A DNA stretch of 64,000 bases from contig SIAN01000019.1 of the NCBI GenBank assembly GCA_009691715.1, positions 1 to 64,000 on the forward strand, given 5' to 3'. The stretch is from Planctomycetota bacterium. Its GTDB lineage: Bacteria; Planctomycetota; B15-G4; SIAN01. The notes under the pieces were generated by a model that searched no databases, had not been told where the DNA came from, and worked only from the letters and a program-made list of their open reading frames with translations. Position numbers and translations under genes: made by a program. Shown piece after piece: positions 62,513-64,000 of this stretch; positions within the stretch are counted from its first letter, which is position 1; every line of letters begins with the position of its first letter.

Positions 62513-63610
62513 ATGAAGCTTCGCTGCGATCGCAAGGAGCTCCAGGAGATCGTCGGCGTCGTCGGCGGGGTGACCGCCAGCCGAGGCACGCGCCCGATCT
62601 TGCAGAACATCCTGTTCAAGACGCACGGCCCGGAGCTTGAGCTGCTGGCGACCGATCTCGAGGTGTCGCTGCGCTGCCGCTACCAACCGTTGCTGATCGA
62701 GGAGCAGGGGACGCTGGCGCTGCCCGCGGCGACGCTGCTCAAGATCCTGCGTGAGGCACAGGGCGAGACGATTGACTTCACCACCGACGGCAACGTCGCG
62801 CTGCTGCGCTCGGGGCGAGGCCAGTTCCGCGTGAGCGGCGAGAACCCCGCCGACTTCCCCGAAGTCGCGGTCGGCGAGGCGCAGGAATACGTCGCCTTGC
62901 CGGCGCCGCTCTTCCGCGATCTGGCGGAGCGGACGGAGTTCGCGGCCAGTCGCGAGCTCGGGCGCTACGCGATCGATGGGATCCTGGTGGAGCTCGAGGG
63001 CAAGACGATCCGGATGGTCTCCACCGACGGCAGGCGCCTCGCGCTGGCCGAGGCGACGCTCGAACAGGCCATCGCCACCCCGGTGAAGGAGATCGTCCCC
63101 CTGAAGGGTGTGACGCACTTCTTGCGCGCGATCGGCCCCGGGGCGGAGGTGGTAGGACTTCACCTCAGCAAGAGGCGCGCGCTCATGCGCTGCGGCAACA
63201 CCGTGCTCACGGCGACCTCGCGTGACGCGGAGTTCCCGGACTATCGCGGCGTTGTGCCGGCGGCAGACGCCGGCGTCACGGTGCACCTCGATCGCGATGA
63301 GTTCTTCAACTGCGTGCGCCAAGTGAACGTCATGGCGGGGGACGATGCGCCCGCGATCACTCTCACCTTCAGCGAAGGGAGCCTGGTGTTCGCCGGCAAG
63401 CATGAGGGCCGCGGTGACGCGCGCAGCGAGATGCCGGTCAACTACATCGGGGCCGAGGTGAAGATCTCCTTCAACCCAGCGTTCCTGCTCGACTTCGGCC
63501 GGCTGAAGCTGCCCGAAAAGCTGCCGTTCAGCTTCCGCGACGCGACTGCGGCATGCGTCTTCCGGCCATCCGATGGCTTCGCCTACGTCGTCATGCCGAT
63601 GAGCCTGTGA
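62513..63610 (+). CDS. dnaN: DNA polymerase III beta subunit (sliding clamp)
   Basis: DnaN of 365 aa forms the ring clamp that tethers the polymerase. The three clamp domains are recognisable: MKLRCDRKELQEIVGVVGGV and LLATDLEVSLRCRY in the first, RYAIDGILVELEGKTIRMVS and TDGRRLALAEA in the second, and DAEFPDYRGVVPAADAGVTV and the C-terminal FRPSDGFAYVVMPMSL in the third. The C-terminal M-P-M-x-L is the conserved hydrophobic-pocket end. A strong GGGAGGAG precedes the ATG. Its stop overlaps the GTG of the next gene. Confidence 0.96.
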   Translation: MKLRCDRKELQEIVGVVGGVTASRGTRPILQNILFKTHGPELELLATDLEVSLRCRYQPLLIEEQGTLALPAATLLKILREAQGETIDFTTDGNVALLRSGRGQFRVSGENPADFPEVAVGEAQEYVALPAPLFRDLAERTEFAASRELGRYAIDGILVELEGKTIRMVSTDGRRLALAEATLEQAIATPVKEIVPLKGVTHFLRAIGPGAEVVGLHLSKRRALMRCGNTVLTATSRDAEFPDYRGVVPAADAGVTVHLDRDEFFNCVRQVNVMAGDDAPAITLTFSEGSLVFAGKHEGRGDARSEMPVNYIGAEVKISFNPAFLLDFGRLKLPEKLPFSFRDATAACVFRPSDGFAYVVMPMSL

Positions 63611-63966
63611 CACCGCGTGCTGCCGCAAGACTTGGCGGCGCAAACGTGCGGGGAGACGGAACCTTGCAGCGGCTGGGATCGATCCTCGCGAAGTTGAAAC
63701 TCCCGGGACCGGGCCCGCTCGCGCTGGCGCAGATCCAGGAGGCGGTCGCGTCGGCGTTCGGGCGCGCAGCGGGACGCGACCTGCGTGTGGCGAGCTACCG
63801 CAAGGGCAAGCTCACGCTCGAAGTGAGGTCGGCGGCGCGCGCCTTCGAATATCAGGCCTTCGCCCGCAGCACGGCCCGCGAGGCCCTGCGCGGCATGCAG
63901 GGCCTCGAGGAACTCACTGAGATCGTGTTCAAGAACGGGTCTTGGAGTGCCAATGGCCAGCGATAG
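63607..63966 (+). CDS. dciA: DciA-like (DUF721) protein
   Basis: A 119-aa protein from the GTG at 63607, which overlaps the dnaN stop (GTGA). Residues 25-115 match the DUF721 pattern: LGSILAKLKLPGPGPLALAQ, VASAFGRAAGRDLRVASYRK, GKLTLEVRSAARAFEYQAFA and a C-terminal ELTEIVFKNG. DciA loads the replicative helicase in bacteria lacking DnaC/DnaI. The position between dnaN and gyrB is typical for it. A later GTG at 63646 could also serve as the start. Confidence 0.8.
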   Translation: MTPRAAARLGGANVRGDGTLQRLGSILAKLKLPGPGPLALAQIQEAVASAFGRAAGRDLRVASYRKGKLTLEVRSAARAFEYQAFARSTAREALRGMQGLEELTEIVFKNGSWSANGQR

Positions 63967-64000
63967 TCCGAAGCAATCGCCCGACGGCGGCGGTTACGAC
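63953..64000 (+). CDS. gyrB: Probable DNA gyrase subunit B, first 16 codons
   Basis: The ATG at 63953, with GGAG eight bases upstream, opens a frame reading MASDSPKQSPDGGGYD to the window end. The position after dnaA-dnaN-dciA and the short polar leader before a GxYD turn fit GyrB, but no diagnostic motif is reached. It overlaps the end of dciA by 14 bases. Confidence 0.55.
   Translation, partial: MASDSPKQSPDGGGYD

Overview
The window is a high-GC chromosomal segment (roughly two thirds G+C by eye) that ends at the replication-initiation locus: dnaA, dnaN, dciA (DUF721) and the first codons of a probable gyrB run rightward off the end, and a parB gene with two parS-like sites lies about 17 kb upstream of dnaA. 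A planctomycete-like bacterium is the best guess. The reasons are RsmH with its N-terminal extension standing alone outside any dcw cluster, decayed ECF-sigma/Hanks-kinase genes, an FG-GAP propeller protein, a CotH/VTC/DUF4956 operon, a membrane pyrophosphatase, and frequent GTG/TTG starts. The taxonomy is inference; no rRNA or tRNA gene was recognised.

Layout. 1-10 kb: 3' end of an S9 peptidase, an unrecognised protein, an SDR, a secreted FG-GAP protein and an Lhr-type helicase. 10-12 kb: a decayed zone with a frameshifted membrane gene, a fossil ECF sigma factor plus Ser/Thr kinase, and an antisense fragment. 12-22 kb: arsC, rsmH, a secreted zincin, an orphan winged-helix regulator, a PDZ protein, a frameshifted PhzF gene, Tex with an RGG-like tail, OsmC and a Nudix-SnoaL fusion. 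22-27.6 kb: a leftward operon DUF4956 > TPR-like membrane protein > CotH/beta-helix > VTC polyphosphate-polymerase-like protein. 27.6-34 kb: a secreted LamG-like protein, a poly-HAMP chemoreceptor and an H+-pyrophosphatase. 34-36 kb: hipBA. 36-42 kb: a leftward arginine operon argG > P-loop protein > argC > argD > argB. 42-44 kb: parB and a gene-poor stretch with parS-like sites. 44-53 kb: acylphosphatase, a phosphoesterase, a helical-HPr fusion, a primary-type sigma factor without a normal start codon, hemW, a degenerate kinase, pyrF and an MBL hydrolase. 53-60 kb: a secreted S9 peptidase, then bshC-bshB1-bshA and a cysteine desulfurase in one overlapping unit. 60-64 kb: dnaA-dnaN-dciA-gyrB.

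How genes fit together. The bsh unit should make bacillithiol, and its overlap with a cysteine desulfurase ties thiol and sulfur supply; OsmC and a three-cysteine ArsC are candidate thiol-dependent detoxification partners (inference). The arg operon covers five steps from N-acetylglutamate to argininosuccinate except argF, plus an unassigned P-loop NTPase. parB/parS, dnaA, dnaN and dciA mark the origin-proximal domain.

Most notable: a 49-bp imperfect palindrome present twice (1052-1100 and 22193-22241, three differences), each time between convergent genes and each time supplying the TGA stop of the leftward gene. Also notable are four separate apparent single-base deletions in otherwise recognisable genes, and two degenerate Hanks-kinase loci.
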